A stretch of DNA of 64,000 nucleotides from assembly GCF_017591435.1 (NCBI RefSeq), contig NC_059268.1, positions 7,212,684-7,276,683 on the forward strand. The letters are read 5' to 3'. Position 1 is the stretch's first letter. Every line of letters starts with the position of its first letter. Positions 1-27,740 of the stretch are shown here, piece by piece. Origin of the DNA: Portunus trituberculatus. Taxonomy: Eukaryota; Arthropoda; Malacostraca; Decapoda; Portunidae. Under the pieces are notes generated by a model that was given only the letters and a program-made list of their open reading frames with translations, searched no databases and had not been told where the DNA came from. A program made the translations under genes and the position numbers.

Positions 1-1617
1 AACCTCTTGTGGGAGGTGCTGCACCACCTACCTGTGATAGAATCACAATCCCTCCCTCCCAAGTTTTCTCAAATGCACTCCCTTGATTTAAGTTCTCTAT
101 CTAGCTCATATAATTTCAGTTCTTTATGTAATATTACACACTGTTTCTGTCCCTTATATAGAAGGAAAGAAAGCTCCACTATACTATGAACAGAATCAAG
201 GGCTATTCATCCCATCATTTCCATTCTTTTCAATGAATGTGATATCTGTATGAAAATAACATGACAATGCCACTTCAGTCTAGTTTGGAATTAAATATGG
301 TATTTTACTTATTAGCAATTTACCAATTTCAACAAAATGGTCAATATTTTGAGTGCATTTTTGCAACCTGGTTTTTATATCATATCACTACTCCTATTAG
401 AGCAATATATATATTTTCTAAATCCTTCTTCAGTATAAATATTTTAGTTCAACTCAAGCCTCCAACATCTTGTATGATAACAATGCTTTTCAAACAAACA
501 TGGAGCAAGTGGTGTGCAATGTGGTTTCTGCATGAGTGTTATGCTGCTTGCCAAGCAGATTTCCTCTAGAAGGAATTCAAATGTGAAAAATCCAGTTGTT
601 TTTGCTCTTGGCAACTTGATGCTAGAGACCAATACTGGGACTGCTTCTGGGAACTTGTTCGTGTGGCTGGGGAAGCTTACGCTGCTTTGCCGTGATCTTC
701 CATAAGCTGTCAACTTGAAAACTTTTGAATAAAAGTCATCCAATTTACTCGATTGTTTTCTCACAGAAATTCTTTGTGACTTTCCCTTGCAGATATTGTG
801 CTTCAAAATGTCATAGTAAAGAATTTCATACAATCATGCCAAAACCTTGGAAAGGTCAGTGGTGCATACTCATGAGTTTCAGAGTAGAAAGTTAGTTTGA
901 AGGCTTGAGACCACAAGGAAGTCATAAATTCACTACCCATGCATTCATAAATGTCCACTTTTATTTCCACCCACACCTTGTTTATCGGTTCCACATATCT
1001 ATGGTTGTACCACCATTCACACAACTTGAGCATCACTTCCACTTATGAATACTTACAACCTAAATATAAAGCTGTATTTTAAGCACATCCTTCTTTATCT
1101 GAACACAACCACACTAAATTCACAATTATTATCTTCCACACCTATTCATTTCAAAACACCCAGATCATTTTCTCTATTTATCATCTCTCTTTTCAATTCA
1201 ACCAGTTAAATATGTCTCTTTTCTGACCAATATATCTCATGTAATGTTGAGTTTTTAAGGAATACTGATACTACAAATATAATCTGAAGCTCAACTTCCA
1301 TTCTGACATCAGTGATATATCCTAAGAATGAAGTAACTTTGAAATGGTCCAGTAATTTCAATAAAATCTATATCTAACAAACTTTCAAACAGTCTGTCAT
1401 ATAGGATTCTTCATCTTAAGGATATATTTGTTCATACTAAGTCCAGCAAATTTAATAAAGGATGCTTTGTAATTCAAGCTCTTTTTTACTTGTGTAAGTG
1501 TGATATATAACATAATGCATAAGAACACCTTAAAGAAGTAAATCTTCCTTTTGGAACAGAGCAATAAGAAAAAAAAAAAAAAAAAAAAGCAAACTGATGC
1601 ACGAAGTGAGAACTTAC
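1..1617. other. Presumed importin alpha intron, no exon recognised
   Basis: AT-rich single-copy-looking DNA. I searched the minus strand for the expected C-terminal ARM/acidic tail exon and saw none. At 1-31 a minus-strand acceptor-like ag could open a piece reading VGGAAPP, but the polypyrimidine tract is poor and the match is unconvincing. A pure A run lies at 1569-1588. Confidence 0.4.
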
Positions 1618-13206
<11,589 letters not shown>

Positions 13207-13258
13207 CTGAAAAACACATTTATTAGCACCCCATTCATATGACACATAATGTATACAT

Positions 13259-13265
<7 letters not shown>

Positions 13266-13349
<84 letters not shown>
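13266..13349. repeat. (GA)n microsatellite next to the importin start exon
   Basis: GA run of ~84 bases; on the gene strand it is CT, ~60 bases upstream of the acceptor of the start-codon exon. Confidence 0.97.
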
Positions 13350-13354
<5 letters not shown>

Positions 13355-15207
13355 CTTCATCCCAAGTTATAAGTATCTAAGGGGGCATATTATCAGTACT
13401 GTAATTTTAACATAAAATAAGTTCAAATAAAATTTATTTCAATTCATTAAGTATACTGCCCCTTAAATATATTAACTTCAGGATCAAAACTTGTTCTGAT
13501 TGGTTGAATCACAACCAAATTAAGATAGCATGGATTTATCCACGTTTATATTGGCAATGGCAACAAACAATGTTGTACAGCACTTCCTGGTTGGGCTGAA
13601 ACATCTCAGTATCCTACAACTAAAAGTAGCTATTATCATACCATCTGTCTTCTCACACCACAGCTAGCCACATCCTAGTCCACTATGAGTAAGATGCTAA
13701 GGAATTCTTCTTCATCCACAATAAACCTATGAGGTGTCCTTACAACATGAGGATTTTCATCAGGAGCAAGTAGAATGTTCATTGGAACATACAACTCTCA
13801 ATAGCCTCTAGACAAGAATATTCCAACTCCCAAGCAGCACTAAGTATTACCCACAAATGGACTACATAGTGAACCTCAGTACTTACTACTTACTGCAAGT
13901 CATTTATCTGTGAATTTGACACCAATAAATAATAAAACATTAACAAGAGTGAACAGATCCCCATCACAGCAGTATCATTGCAATAGAACATGTAGTGAAG
14001 AAAAAATAACTAGATGATACAACCATTGCATAAAGAAGAGTAGTCAGTGCAAGCCTGGCCAATGCACAACAATGGAATTGTGAATGATTTAACAGAATTT
14101 TGCAAGATATGAAACACTATGTCATCTTATAATGAGACTGATGATACTGATAGACATGTTATTTATTGGTAAGCTCATGAGGACAGGTTTCAATATTAAT
14201 ACTGTAAAATTCTGTTGGAGTGGAGAATGGAAAAGAAAGGGGACTGCAGAGGAGAGGGAGGAGTTGCTGTCCTTTCCTCCCCTTCTTAGTACCTACTCCT
14301 TCCCTTCTCTTCCTAACCTTCTCCTATATCATCAATTGCTGCTCCTCCATTGCCTGCAATCATGCTCCTTTTCCCTTCCCCTCCTCATCCTCTATGACAC
14401 AATGCCACAATAATGACAATGACCTGTTGTGGTTTTGTACTAGTGTTTTATCAGTAAAATAGCAATAAGTATCATCTGTTTTGTTACAAGATACTGTTAT
14501 ATCCCACAACTTAACAGAAATTAGCACTAAATAGTTCCAAACCTTCCTCACAGCATATATAGCAGGCCTCCAGATGCTTCACTGAACATCAACTTCACCT
14601 AATGCTTCTAAGTTTTATCAATTATATAATTGTCTTAGTGAACATCTTTTGTAAATCTTTCAAGATCCAGCTCCCCCCAAGACTTCTGGCCTGTAATAGA
14701 CATCACTAATAACTTAAGTTCTTCATCTTTCCCTCCTCTATTTCATCATGATGAAACCACTGGCATCTCAATATTCAAACCCTTGCTAAAAATTCTATCT
14801 TGGATAATTCTGGGCTTGTTCCTCTCTCTCCTCCACCCTCTGATTATTAGATGCTATTGATTACAATTCTTTGCAATGTTTTCCATGGCCTTGCTGGCCA
14901 AAAACCAAATTCTTTCAATTCTATCTTTCCTTCTTGCTAGAAGTTTGCCTACTTTCACCCTGTTCCTAAAAAGGGGTGAACATTCTAATCCCTCAAACTA
15001 CTGTCCTATTGCTTTAATCTAAAGTTTGTAATATTGTCAAAAGGAAGATTCTTAAGGGCGTATCACACTGACCTATGATAAAGAGAACATGGGTCATGGT
15101 TTTTGGTGCAAAACTAGGAATGTTATCACACACAAGCCACCTGTGTTCTTGCTGTGCTAAGTAAATGGCCCAGCAACCAAGACCAAGCCTAACCAAAACA
15201 AACCAGA

Positions 15208-15836
<629 letters not shown>

Positions 15837-15837
15837 C

Positions 15838-15946
<109 letters not shown>

Positions 15947-17400
15947 ATTCCAATATGAAAAATTTGTGCACATTCTTTTGAGTTTGTATAACAAGTTTCT
16001 ATCACATATCTTATGTTTATTTTTCTATTGGGATAGCATATAGAGAACCAGAATGGATATCAAGCCATCCCAATTTTGTTCCACTAATCTTGGGAAAGTT
16101 CCAGCTATCTGGAGAGGTTGTTCCTTGTTCCTGTATCATAGGCCAGTGTGATACTCCTCCCCCATTTACACATCTATCATTTCACAATTTTCTATCCGAT
16201 AGCCAGTATGGCTTCCATCAAGGCTACTCTACTGGTGATCTTCTGGCTTTCCTTACCATGTCTTTGTTAACCTCTGCAAGAGATTTTGGTAAAACTTTTG
16301 GTGTTGCCTTAGAGCTTAGACATCAAAAACTTTTGACAGTCTGGCACAAAGCTTTTGATTTCCAAACTACCTTGCTAGAGTTGCTATCCTTCTCTCTGCA
16401 GCTTCACTTCAAGATTTCTCTCCAACTGTTCTGTTGCTGTTATGGTAGATGGCCACCTTTCTTCTCTTACTTCTATTAAAAATGTATTACTCAGGGTTCT
16501 ATCCTGTCACCCACTTTCTTTCTATTATTCATCAATGATTTAAACTAAACTTCTTGTCCTATCCACTCCTACACTCATACCACCCTACACGTTTTCTCAT
16601 CTTTTAGAAAAGACCAACCCTTTAGGAACTAAATATATCATGCAGTAATGCCACAGGAAGCCTGAGTTCTGATCTCTCTAAAATTTCTGATTGGGGCAGA
16701 GAAACCTTAATATTATTCAGTACCTCAAAAACTAAATTCCTCCATCTATCAACTTGAAAACTTTCCAGACAACTATCCCCTCTTCAATGACACTCAAATG
16801 TCCCCTATTCTACACTGAATATCCTTAGTCTGTGTTTTACTCATAATCTAAACTGGAAACCACATTTTCTCTAGCTAAAACAACTTCTATGAAGTTAGGC
16901 ATTCTGAGGCATCTCCACCAATTATTCTCACCCCCAAATGCTAAACACTGTACAGGGGCCTTATCCACTCATGTATGGAATAATCTTCACATCTATGGAT
17001 GGTTTCACTCATAGATAGGATAAAATCAAAAGATTTTCAACTTATCAACTCTCCTCTGGCTGTTTGTCTTGTCCCTTTCTCACAGTTGCATTCTTGCATC
17101 TCTTGTTATTTTCTACCGCTATTTTCATGCCAACTGTTCTTCTGATCTTGCTAAGTGCATGCCTCCCTCCACTCATACCCTCACTGCAAAAGACTTTTTC
17201 TTTCTCTCACCCCTATTCTGTCCACCTTTCTAATGCATCAACCAGTATTCTCAGTCATTCATCCCTTTCTCTGAACCTCCCTACCTGCTTCTATATTTAC
17301 CTTTTCCTATGACTAGAACTTGTTTAAAAGGGATGTTTCAAGACGTTTATCCCATTCTCTTTCAGCCCTGTTCAGGAACTGTCTTAAGCATTTTAAAGTG

Positions 17401-19770
17401 GTAAACATGCAAGTTGATATGCATACATATGTATGTAAGTCAAATGATGAAATTGCATTGGAAATAAATCAAACTATTTCAAAGGAATATTTAAAAAATT
17501 AACAAAAAATAGGTACAAATTTAAGAGCAGATAAAGTTTATCAATGTCATACAAAAGTACATTAAACTACAAAAACTAAAATTAATGTAAGTATCTATAA
17601 CTTTTACTTAGGATAACAGCAACCAATATAGAACTCTTGGCTTTGTCTGATGGAGATGAAGGGCCTCTGTACAGGTAAAGTTTACAAGGGGCAATTTGCA
17701 GCTGCTTGCAGCCAGGGCAGCTGGCTGCAAAATGCAACCACAATTTGCTGAATTGCTAGAGCAGCCAGAAAACTGCTCTGTCAGTCTGATCAGCTGTTTT
17801 TCTGGCAATTTTCCAAGGTCATATGAACATAACTATCAATATAAAATTGAAAACGAGAAAAATATTGTTGGAAAGTATTGTAGTAATAACTATTGACTCC
17901 ACCATTATATATGAACAATGAATACATAAAACATTTAAATTTATTTACAAAAAAAAATAAATAGATGCAGAATTAGCTTACATACATTTTCATTGAGGAA
18001 GTCATACCACAATCATTTATTTTCCTTTTTCAAAATAAATACATAAATAAAAAAATAATCCCAATATAAAAGCCAGCTTGAAAGAAGACATCATCTTGAT
18101 TGCTTATGTTTTGAAGCAGTAGCTAGCAGGCCAGTGGTTCCTCCCCACTGCATGAATGCATTTAGGTGAAACCTGCTGGCTGTTCCAGGTGGCTACAAGC
18201 ACCCAGATGAAAAAAAAAAAAAAAAAAACTAAGTCTGCCATTCCTTGGTTGCTCACAAGGGAGTGATACACCAGGATGAGGTTGATCTCTGTAAGCTGTA
18301 GCAGGGCCAGCAATGTAAGTGCCACACCCCAACTGTCAAGTTGAGCGACTATCTCTTGCTCACTGAGTTACCAAATAGATTTTGCTCCCCCTGAAGGATT
18401 TCTTCTTCAGTTAGCTCATTTTGCTAATATAAGAAAAAAAAAGCATGTGATCAGAATATAAAGAAAATGGGCATGCCTGGTATAGTGAGCAGCATTTAAT
18501 CCATGCAGGTGGTCTTTACCAGATTTTTAAAAGGCACTTCAAATATACAGGCCATGATGAAAGTTTTGTTCATATTTCTCTAGCCCACAACTTTCCCTAA
18601 TGTGAGTTTTGAGAGAGCACAAAGTTCCAGCCATATCTGCCTGAACACCTCCATTAAATACATTCACTAGCTTTCTAAACTTCTTTCACAACTAATGTGG
18701 GCTTTTTCTTAAACTCTCCCTTATCCATACTCATAAAATTGACTTAAAAAAAATGTATAGTTCACTTACATAAAAAGATTACAAACATGCAAAGTACATG
18801 CCTTGCCTTCCCAACCACCACCACCTCATTGTCATTAGCAATCACAGGATTCACCATAACTGTTTTCTTCCCTAAACCAATAGAATTCATTATAACTATA
18901 AAGAAAAGAGGCAGGGAGTCATAAATCATAGTCTTAATTTCACATCACAAACAATTTTATCTTTATATCCAACAAACTGTTATTTATTAAAGAGGTAGGA
19001 AAAGGTAACAGGTCTCTATAACCACAAACACAGTTACCTAGTTTTCACCACTACCTTTCAAGTAAACATTACTAACCTAATACACAATCTGATTTAACTC
19101 AAGCTAAATAATTCCTCTAATCACATGATCCTAATCTGCTTTACTAAATTATATGCAAATTGTTCAGCAAATAAATATGCAAATTAGAACAGCCTCAAAA
19201 GAATACCTATATTTCCCCCTCATTAGCTAAGGTGGATCTGGCTGGCTTGACTTGGTAAGGTACCGACTGATTAGGTTAGGATTATGGAGTGAACAGAAGG
19301 AAAAGAATTAAATCAGCTACATGATTATCCTGATATACTTGAAGAGAACCCCATACATCCTACATAATTACCAACGTTTAATATTATTAAGCATATAACT
19401 TTATTCATGTTAGTTAATACAGTAGGCTTCAATAAAATCTCTTTAAAATGTTAAATGGCATATAAATGCACACAAAGAGAGCCGATACATTGACGTCAAA
19501 GAGGATTATATGGGACCACCTTCTCTATTCAATCCCAATCCCTCCGCTGAAGATTTAACAAGCTGCATACATGGTGAGAGGCTGAGAACTGACCCTCTGC
19601 CTCATGCTAGCGGTGATAACTAGAGCACTGTGTGTAAAAAAAGGCCAGTGTGACATCTGGCTGCCACATTCAAGGCCGGCCATTTATATTTTCCTCTCTC
19701 TTGTTACTCTTCCCTCCCCTCGTGGCCGCTTTGGTGCTATTTAGTCCACCTAGACGCAGTTCACGGGGGT
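17401..19770. other. No recognised feature
   Basis: AT-rich DNA upstream of the importin start codon, probably its first intron. It includes an A run at 18210-18228 and a GC-richer, partly self-complementary patch at 17690-17790 (repeated CAGCTG/GCAGC words). No exon or element could be assigned. Confidence 0.4.
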
Positions 19771-19920
19771 ACTCACCTTTGTGAAATTTGCAATATGAAA
19801 GAAAAGTTAACTGGGTAAAATAATAGACGTGTTGTTGTGCCTCTCCCTCTCTGGAGGTCCCGAGCAGCTGTGTGTGTCACGGGTTCTGGCATCTATAGTT
19901 CCAGCAATTATTGGACTCCA
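19771..19920 (-). promoter_or_regulatory. Candidate 5'-UTR exon and promoter region of importin alpha
   Basis: A strong minus-strand donor, AAAG|gtgagt, ends a possible non-coding exon at 19777. The area is GC-richer than its surroundings and free of repeats. The importin start codon follows an acceptor directly, so an upstream UTR exon must exist. Assigning it here is inference. Confidence 0.3.
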
Positions 19921-21252
19921 CTGAACTTACTGCAATCCATCTGTTCCACCCACCACAGTGTATTGCAGAATTGTTATTTAGAAAGAAAACAGTCAAAGAA
20001 TAGATGGAAAGGACACGAGAAATGCAGGGGGTGGAGAAAAAGTAATAGGTAATAATAGAAGCATGCATCGGAAAACTGCGGAATTGAACTAGCTCATGGC
20101 CATGGGAATGTTTATTTCCTCTATTTTCATGGGCAATGATCTATTGGTGATTGATAACACTCATTATGTCATCTTCAATAGTTTTATCTAAGTACATCAT
20201 ACGCACATCACTTAACTATTCCGAGAAATATATAGTTTTTATAATTACACGTTCGTCTTCTAGTATATTGAAGTTACTTTTCTTTAGTAAGCCTACTAGG
20301 TACAATTTACGCAATGTAGGGCAGTCTTTGTGGGAGCAATCAAATCCTCTTAGAAAGATCTAGAGTTGCTTTGCTATAAATTTGTGTGCCATACATTGCG
20401 GTTACCCCTATAATGTATAACAAGTTGTTTTACTGCCATAAACCGTGAAATTATTATAAAAGAACAAAACAGTAAAATTTAGTACATGTGTTCTATGTTT
20501 TACTTGCAACTACATGATTCAGTTGCTTGAAGAAAGATAAGTCTATTGGAAGATCATTTTCCAATATACTGGTCTTATCAGACAATTTGCCGAGTCAGTG
20601 TGCGCATCCAGATATCTGTATACCATCGCGCCATTGACAATCATTATGGCTGAACTGACGAGACAGCTTTACCCTGTGAATGTGTTATTGTTACATTTTA
20701 ATACTATCCCAATTTTGGCAAAAGTTTGGGATAGATATCATAATTTGTATGTTCGTATTTTCCTATAAATTAAGTCTGCTTATGTCAAGGAAATTAGTTT
20801 TGAAATTTACATTTTTCTCTTTTTTTATTTTTTAGTTATCCGGGGAGTTACCCCAACCTTGACAGTTAAAAAATATTGGAAAGAGTTTACAAGCCACACC
20901 TTGTTACATTTATGTGTGAAATCTACCAAAATCTAAGGAATAATTTACTTTTATAATAGCTTGCTTACTCTATATGACTAACGAACGCACTCGAACTCTT
21001 TGAATAATGGAACAAACTACTTCATAAGATACTTGACACCATATATGCTGCAAGCGTTTGTCTTAGATATAATTTCAATGTGGTTGTTTTTACGACGTCT
21101 ATACACTTTCCCTGTGCAGACGACAACACGCATTTGGCGCAAAATACAAAACCCGATATTCATTCCATTTTTACAGTAGCATATGCCTTTTATATCCATA
21201 TTGGGTTATTATATTTAGTTATATTAAACTTCACCAATAATATAATTTAAAC

Positions 21253-21253
<1 letters not shown>

Positions 21254-21314
<61 letters not shown>
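21254..21314. repeat. (GA)n microsatellite
   Basis: Perfect GA run of ~60 bases. Confidence 0.97.
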
Positions 21315-21318
<4 letters not shown>

Positions 21319-21358
21319 AAAATGTATGTGGGAGTCATGATTGTAATGATGTGTAATT

Positions 21359-21553
21359 TTAATAGGTGCTTAAAGATAACTCACTTAAATGAGGAAGCAA
21401 AATTGACTCACTCATAAGGAAGCTTGCACAAAGTTTCTTAAATATCCCCATTAATTTTGTTTCTCTATCTATACCTTTCATTCTATCCAGTGTTGCTTTT
21501 ATGAATGCATCAGACAATAGGGAATTTAAACTTTCCTCACTTGGTTTTGTCAT
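21359..21553 (-). other. Unrecognised 64-codon open frame
   Basis: Starts MTKPSEESLNSLLSDAF and continues with a hydrophilic, helix-like composition that looks less random than neighbouring frames. It has no recognised family and no clear splice context; it may be an exon fragment or chance. Confidence 0.15.
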
Positions 21554-22126
21554 GTTCCTACAATGATATACCCCTAGTCCTCTCTACCCCCGGACCAATG
21601 TGTGTTAGACAGCAGGACATGTGCCATTTTGCTGCACACCTATAGCTTCCTCATATTCCTACACTTACATGTTCAATTCTCTCACTCTACTCTCACATAT
21701 CACAGGAGGATGCTCTTTCCCACTACATCTATCATACTCATTGACATTATATTAATTTGCCATGTTTCCTATCTATGTTATAGGAGGATACTGTCTGTGA
21801 CCTTACATGAGTCAAAGAAGCCAAACATTTATTACACAATGATGACTTACTTCATGTCAGATTAAAAGCCAGCTGGCTACATAGGAACCATAACAGCTAA
21901 ATGAATATACCACAGTTTTTAGCTGTTTAATTTACTTTCCTTTGCACCAGCAGTTTGATCTTGCATATCACCAAACTTATCTATAATGATAAATCAGTGG
22001 TTTCCTCCAGCTCTTTGCATGTATCCTGACACTCTGAATGTGAATGTCTTATCTAAAGGATATGGAATTAAGTGAAAGGTAAAACACTTCAATGAGAGAG
22101 AAATAAAACAATATACACATGTATGC

Positions 22127-22233
<107 letters not shown>

Positions 22234-22917
22234 ATGTATTACCAAGTCTGTCTCCCCAAAGAGAAGGCTAACCAAGACAAGACAAACAACTTTCACATTC
22301 ACTCTCATTTGCACCACAATTGACTTTTAAAAGACAAATCATTATAAGCTTGACTCAGTCCTTTGAAAATATAGATAGGTAAGAGCAAATAGGCAAGAAC
22401 ACACACAAATATCCCCTATAGGTAAATTAAAAACACCTTCCTTCCAGGATTTCTTTGCAAACTAGGAACAGGTATCAAAAGTCATTGGAAAATATAAGTT
22501 CCTCATAGCAACAATTCCTGCAAAAATATCCTAGTACATATAGCTCACTGATCATGTGAGTTGCTAAGGGCACCATTGGCAGTAGGGGTTGTTCTGCTGG
22601 CCTGCCCTGGTTTCAAGTATTGCCTCAGTACCCCCTCCTTTTCCACAGGCACCTCACCATTGCAGTGTGTGGGAGAGCTGGGGCTGCCATACTTTCTCCT
22701 CCAGTGGGTAGGTGAAGAGTTCTTTTGCTGAACATCTCAGTTTGATGTTCCCTGTGACCCATTGGGCATATACCAAATGAGGCTTGGTGCTCCACCCCCT
22801 TACTAGGGCAGGTGCTTACCCACAGTTTTACCTACATGTATGGAAGGAATGGTGAGGTGAGGAATGGTATACCTGTGTGCATGGGACTCCTCCCATAATA
22901 TATGAGGACTCAAAAGA

Positions 22918-24160
22918 CATAACAGAAGTGATGAATAAAAGCTTCAAGGAAATTCTACAAAGAAAAAGAATTTATAAGGCTACTGAATATACAAGAAAAT
23001 AGGAAAGTGGAGGAATTTCAAGTAATATGGTAATACTGGAAATTAATGAAATTATTAAAACCTTAGATGTGAGAAAGGCTGCAGGACTGGATAGAGTGTT
23101 GGGATGGGTATTAAAAAGAATGCAATAACCAGCTTAAAGATAAATTACATACCATCATATGTACCTTTATTAATGAAGGAATAGTTCCATATTATTGGAA
23201 AATAGAAAACATTGTGCCCATATTTAAAGGAGACACACAAGACTCATTAATTTACAGACCAGTTTGGCTGGCAAGTGTTGTAGCAATAATATGTGATTAG
23301 ATAAAAATAAATATAAAAAATCACAAATTGTAGATTTAGTTTTAGAAATGGAAGATCTCTTCTAATCAATTTCTTGTACTTTTATTTAAGAATTATTGAT
23401 ATGATATAGGGAAGAGATGGTTTGGTAGACTGCATTAGCAACTATAGATTTAAGAAAAGTTTTTGATAGAAAAAAAATCTATGGAAACTGGAGAAGATAG
23501 ATGGTTTAAAAGAAAGGCTGGTGGAATGGATGGATGAAAAAAAGAAAGGGAAAAAAAAAAAAGATGTGAAAGCTAATAAGCAGCTATCAGTGTGGGGCCT
23601 TTTATTAAGTGGAGTCCCCCAAGAGGCATTGGTAGCACCAGCAATGTTCATAGTGTGTATAAATAATATGGTGGAGAATGTATCCAGGCATGTGATGAGA
23701 AGAGTGAAAGAAATTGAAAACTGTGAAGAATTACAAAGAGATCTGGACAAGCTGAGTGAGTGGAACAACAGATGGCAAATGGAATTTAACCTTGGGAAGT
23801 GTAAAAAGATGGAGTTTTGAAAAAAAAGTAACAGGAGGTGCTGTTATAATTATAAGGTGGAAATGAAATAATCAATAAGATATCATAGGAAAAAGATCCT
23901 GGAGTGATATTCTCTGGGAAGTTATCCTACATAAAACATATCAGTAAGACAACAGGTGAAACTTTCAACCTACTATAAGAGTTGCCTTTGTCTAGATAGT
24001 GAAGAAGTGATTAGGAAAATAATCACCATAACCATAATGATACAGTATAGCAATAACTTGCTCAGCACATGAAAGAAAATAAAAGCACAGAAGGAAGTTA
24101 GAAGGCATACAGAGAGCAACAACCAAAAAGCTAACTATTCTGCCATTACAGAGCACCTCT
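22918..24160 (+). mobile_element. Decayed LINE reverse transcriptase (CR1-like family)
   Basis: Interrupted frames read DVRKAAGLD, INEGIVPYYWKIENIVPIFK, then the RT motif LLSGVPQEALVAPAMFIVCI (SGVPQ-like block) and ELQRDLDKLSEWNNRWQMEF. The catalytic aspartate segment expected just after the INNM block is deleted, and stops are frequent. The last ORF part (23521-23820) is the best preserved piece. Confidence 0.8.
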
Positions 24161-25246
<1,086 letters not shown>

Positions 25247-26129
25247 GGGAAAGAGAGGAGAAAGGAATGCATTGTGGAGTAGTAGGAGAGAGTTTGTACC
25301 AAAGGAAGTATAGTACATGGGGCAAGGATGTGGGTGAAGGGTGGAGGAGGATGAGAGTATGGGAAAAAAGGTAGAGAGAATAGATATAAGAAGAAAGAGT
25401 GAGAAATGAAAGAAAAATTAAAGGGAGAAAGGAAGTAGTAGAAAATAAGTACTCCCTCTTCCTCCACCCTACTCTTTTTTCTCCTTTCCATGCGCCACAA
25501 ATATTTTCCTAATAATCATGATTACATAAACTAAATGAGGATAGCAAAGAAAATCCTGAGCTTTACTTTTTTTACACAGTTTATTCTTGTGGATTAACTT
25601 TTTTCCTTGAGCATGTCTTCCTTACATATTTAAAGATAAAAAATTTCAAAATATGGCTATGATTCTTTTAACATTAATCACAATATAGTATATGTAATTT
25701 CTACAAGTGCAAAAATCTTTTGAATACAATAGTATATCAAACAGCATATTAATAAATCATAAACACACCATGTGTCAGAAAGAGTGCTGAGGTTTCATTT
25801 GGCAGTCAGGTGATGCAAAAGTGCATGTATAGAAAATATATGGAAGACCAAAGAAGTTGGCTATGTCATAAAAATAGAAAAAATTAACATGGCTGTGCAT
25901 AACTTGAACTTTTCTTGTAGGTAAAACATGCAACATTCATTACTCCCCTCTACGTTCGGGATTATTTCACATCGCGACAGATTTCTGATGATATACTGCA
26001 CAACATAGTTACCTGCAGGCTAATAAGGGGTTCCCTGCTTCACCTCTAAAAGTGACCCTTTGGCACTACTCTCATGTGTATTGCCTGAATGGTGTCCAAT
26101 TAATGAAAATATAATCTTGTAAGAACACC

Positions 26130-26131
<2 letters not shown>

Positions 26132-26160
<29 letters not shown>
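26132..26160. repeat. Poly(A) tract
   Basis: Run of ~29 A with no recognisable retroelement body next to it. A similar run lies at 26815-26841. Confidence 0.9.
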
Positions 26161-26163
<3 letters not shown>

Positions 26164-26286
26164 ATTATTGGGTGGCCAACACTTAGAATGAAAAGCTGAA
26201 TGCAGTTCAAACATTATGAAGGAAATCATACACTCAATAATGTTTCATGTCTGATGAACTTAAAGTAAAATATTATAGTCAAATAT

Positions 26287-26291
<5 letters not shown>

Positions 26292-26368
<77 letters not shown>
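26292..26368. repeat. (TA)n microsatellite
   Basis: Perfect TA run of ~77 bases. Confidence 0.97.
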
Positions 26369-26371
<3 letters not shown>

Positions 26372-26814
26372 GCATCTAGATGTAGAGAAGTGCTAATTCA
26401 CCTGTTATGAGTTAAACCTGAACCATGACAGGCAAATCCATCCTTCACTTCATTATATCATCAACAGTGCCAAATTAGCCTGTCTAATAGAAGGGTAAAC
26501 AGCATGGGTAAATTCATTTGATTTTTGACAGGCAGAGGTCTGCATCACCCACAGAGCTCATCCAATCAATGGAGGATGACAGAGATAAGATGGCGCCATA
26601 CCAGAATTGTGCCGTTTTCCATGAATCTGCCATAAGATAAAACAATGTAAAATGACAAATGCCACAAACTCAAGGTTGTGTTGTGTTATGGATGCACCTT
26701 TTGTTACAGATGTCTCATTCATATTATGGGATAGAAGAATGTGTCCAAGTAAAAGAGAAATTTAAAAGCACAATAGATAGGTTCAGAAAAGTCTATTAAA
26801 GGAAAAAAAATGGC

Positions 26815-26845
<31 letters not shown>

Positions 26846-27309
26846 CAAATGAGCAGTATTCTAGCTGGCTGACACGCTAAACTTATTGAGTAATATTGAA
26901 ACCCTAATATTATCAAAGAAATATTTTCCTTCAATGCACTGCAAAGTAATGAATAATTTTGGATGCAAGACAAATACTGCATGATAACAATAACAGAGGT
27001 AAGGTTACATAAATCTAACAGTGACAAGACAAAAAGATAAAAGTAAATAGATTAAACAAGTGTATAAATAAATAAGTCTATAAATAATGTGTTGCATGCT
27101 GCTATGGATTACAGTAAATTCCATCAAATCAGAGTACTACATTCCATACACTCTAGGTTTTTATTTTTTCACACCACTTTCCATCTTTGTGTGGTTCCAA
27201 ATATTCTCCTGAAAAGATGTACTTCAAATCTCACAACATCTCATATTCTGTAGAGTTCAGTCCCTCAAAAGTACAGTAGATATAAGAGAGATTCACCTAT
27301 ACCACTCTT

Positions 27310-27740
27310 TTAGACAGGGTAGATTAAAGCATTTCATTTTATGAACTCTCTTCTGACACACTGTCTGCAACCTCTTTTTCATTGCCACACTCCTATTTTC
27401 ATACTAACCGCTCTTCTGAACTTGCTAACTGCATGCCTCTTCTCACATGGCCTCACAGTACAAGACATTCTACTTTCTCTCTGTCCTATCCTGTCCACCT
27501 CTCTAATGGAAAAGTTTACCAGTATTCTCCGTCATTCATTTCTCTTTCTGATAAACCCTGAAACTCCCTGCCTGCTTCTATATTTCCTCCTTCTTATGAC
27601 TTTAACACTTTCAAGACACTTGTTCTCCATTTTCTAAAAATCTTTTTTGAGTTCCCTTTTCAGTCTGGAGCTCTAGTGGGTCTTCTCTTTCCTAACATTT
27701 TTGTTACACTAGGCCAGTGCTCCTTTTACATAGAAGAATT
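27310..27740 (+). mobile_element. 5'-truncated jockey-like LINE, 3' end
   Basis: Parallels 48560-49010 closely (words such as CATGCTAACTGCTC/CATACTAACCGCTC, GCATGCCTC, CTTTCTGGTAAACTC-like) and runs into a shared 3' UTR (TAGTGGGTCTTC, then GGCCAGTGCTCCTTTTA). 5' truncation is typical of LINE insertion. Confidence 0.7.

Noticed and set aside
1..31. Possible importin alpha last exon (minus strand, VGGAAPP after an ag)
   Set aside because: Poor polypyrimidine tract, only 31 bases visible, and the preceding conserved segment of the family is absent from the window.
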